From assembly GCA_964464625.1 (NCBI GenBank), contig CAYXKD010000018.1:1-32160 (forward strand): a stretch of 32,160 nucleotides of DNA, given 5' to 3'. Shown in pieces: positions 31,754 through 32,160 of this stretch. Origin of the DNA: JAAZIN01 sp964464625. Lineage in GTDB: Bacteria > Bacillota > Dethiobacteria > DTU022. The notes beneath the pieces are model-generated. The model did no database searches, had not been told where the DNA came from, and saw nothing but the letters and a program-made list of their open reading frames with translations. A program made the position numbers and the translations under genes. The stretch's first letter is position 1, and the number at the start of each line of letters is the position of its first letter.

Positions 31754-32160
31754 ATGATGGAGAGAAAAAAAGCGAAGATTGTGGTGGTGGGAAGTTCGAA
31801 CCGGGATCTGACGCTGGCCTGCGCCGGGCTGCCCAGGCCCGGCCAGACGGTGCGCGGTGCAGAGCTCAGAATCTCCGCCGGGGGCAAAGGGGCCAATCAG
31901 GCAGTCGCTGCCGCCCGGGCGGGAGTCAGGGTCAGCTTCATCGGGCTCTACGGAGATGACGAGTGGGGAGAATCCGCCCGGGCAGGCCTGGAGCGGGAGG
32001 GAATCGACGTGCGCTTCTTTCGCCGGCATGCCGGGGTGCCCAGCGGGGTTGCCCTCATTCTTATCGGCGGAGAGGATCGGGAAAACATCATTGCTATTGC
32101 CCGCTCCGCCAATGATGAGATGACACCCGGGGATATCCGCAGGGCGGAAGAGCTCTTCAC
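31754..32160 (+). CDS. ribokinase-like PfkB kinase, 3' truncated by the window
   Basis: An open frame runs from ATG 31754 off the window edge (135 full codons). It begins MMERKKAKIVVVGSSNRDLTL and contains the ribokinase N-terminal signature GLPRPGQTVRGAELR, followed by ISAGGKGANQAVAAARAG and GLYGDDEWGESARAGLEREGID. These match RbsK-type kinases more closely than the preceding PfkB protein does. The C-terminal ATP-site is beyond the window. It lies 93 bases after the first kinase on the same strand, with a modest GAGAG ribosome site. Ribose is the likely substrate by family resemblance only. Confidence 0.85.
   Translation, partial: MMERKKAKIVVVGSSNRDLTLACAGLPRPGQTVRGAELRISAGGKGANQAVAAARAGVRVSFIGLYGDDEWGESARAGLEREGIDVRFFRRHAGVPSGVALILIGGEDRENIIAIARSANDEMTPGDIRRAEELF

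Noticed and set aside
1..32160. CRISPR array, prophage, transposase or integrase
   Set aside because: No regularly spaced repeats, terminal inverted repeats or recombinase/transposase motifs were seen on either strand.

Overview
The window looks like chromosome from an anaerobic Bacillota (Clostridia-like) organism. GC is near 50%, Shine-Dalgarno sites are strong, and GTG/TTG starts are common. Markers that fit this are indolepyruvate:ferredoxin oxidoreductase, a methyltetrahydrofolate methyltransferase, a YtpB-type terpene synthase, a YndM/DUF2512 membrane protein, a YtrA-type GntR/ABC cassette and a [4Fe-4S] AbfD-type dehydratase. No phage, insertion sequence or CRISPR array was seen.

Layout. 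(1) 143-4347, minus strand: a paaK - ACT - iorA - iorB operon for ferredoxin-linked oxidation of aromatic amino acids. (2) 4569-8367: a long-chain polyprenyl diphosphate synthase, a thioredoxin with a CMPC active site and a hot-dog thioesterase on the plus strand. A YtpB/DUF2600 class I terpene synthase and a DUF2512 membrane protein follow on the minus strand. The prenyl synthase and YtpB suggest C35 (sesquarterpene) lipid synthesis. (3) 8544-11203: a small EF-Tu-domain-2-like protein, an orphan methyltransferase, a hypothetical protein and a metallo-beta-lactamase-fold hydrolase. (4) 11559-21135: a five-TM protein with an extracellular beta-propeller, then GH130, GT4, a GT4 fused to an alpha/alpha-toroid-like domain, and one polypeptide joining mannose-1-phosphate guanylyltransferase, a phosphomannose isomerase cupin and a phosphohexomutase. 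Together the last four look like a self-contained mannose-polymer system. (5) 21466-25006: a G5/M23 peptidase, then a YtrA-type GntR - ABC ATPase - permease cassette under a sigma-A-like promoter that overlaps a perfect 18-bp inverted repeat. (6) 25007-27808: a decayed tRNA-Lys(UUU)-like sequence, an AbfD-type radical dehydratase and an iron-sulfur aldo/keto reductase. (7) 27879-32160: a GH13 glucosidase-like protein, a xylose-isomerase-like protein and two PfkB kinases (the second truncated by the window edge), a sugar-catabolic operon.

The most interesting material is the mannose operon with its triple fusion and GT4-toroid fusion, the prenyl synthase/YtpB pair, the AbfD-type enzyme with all four cluster ligands, the tRNA-Lys remnant, and the GH13 protein that lacks the usual Asn-His of region I. 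All names come from motif recognition by eye; no database search was run.
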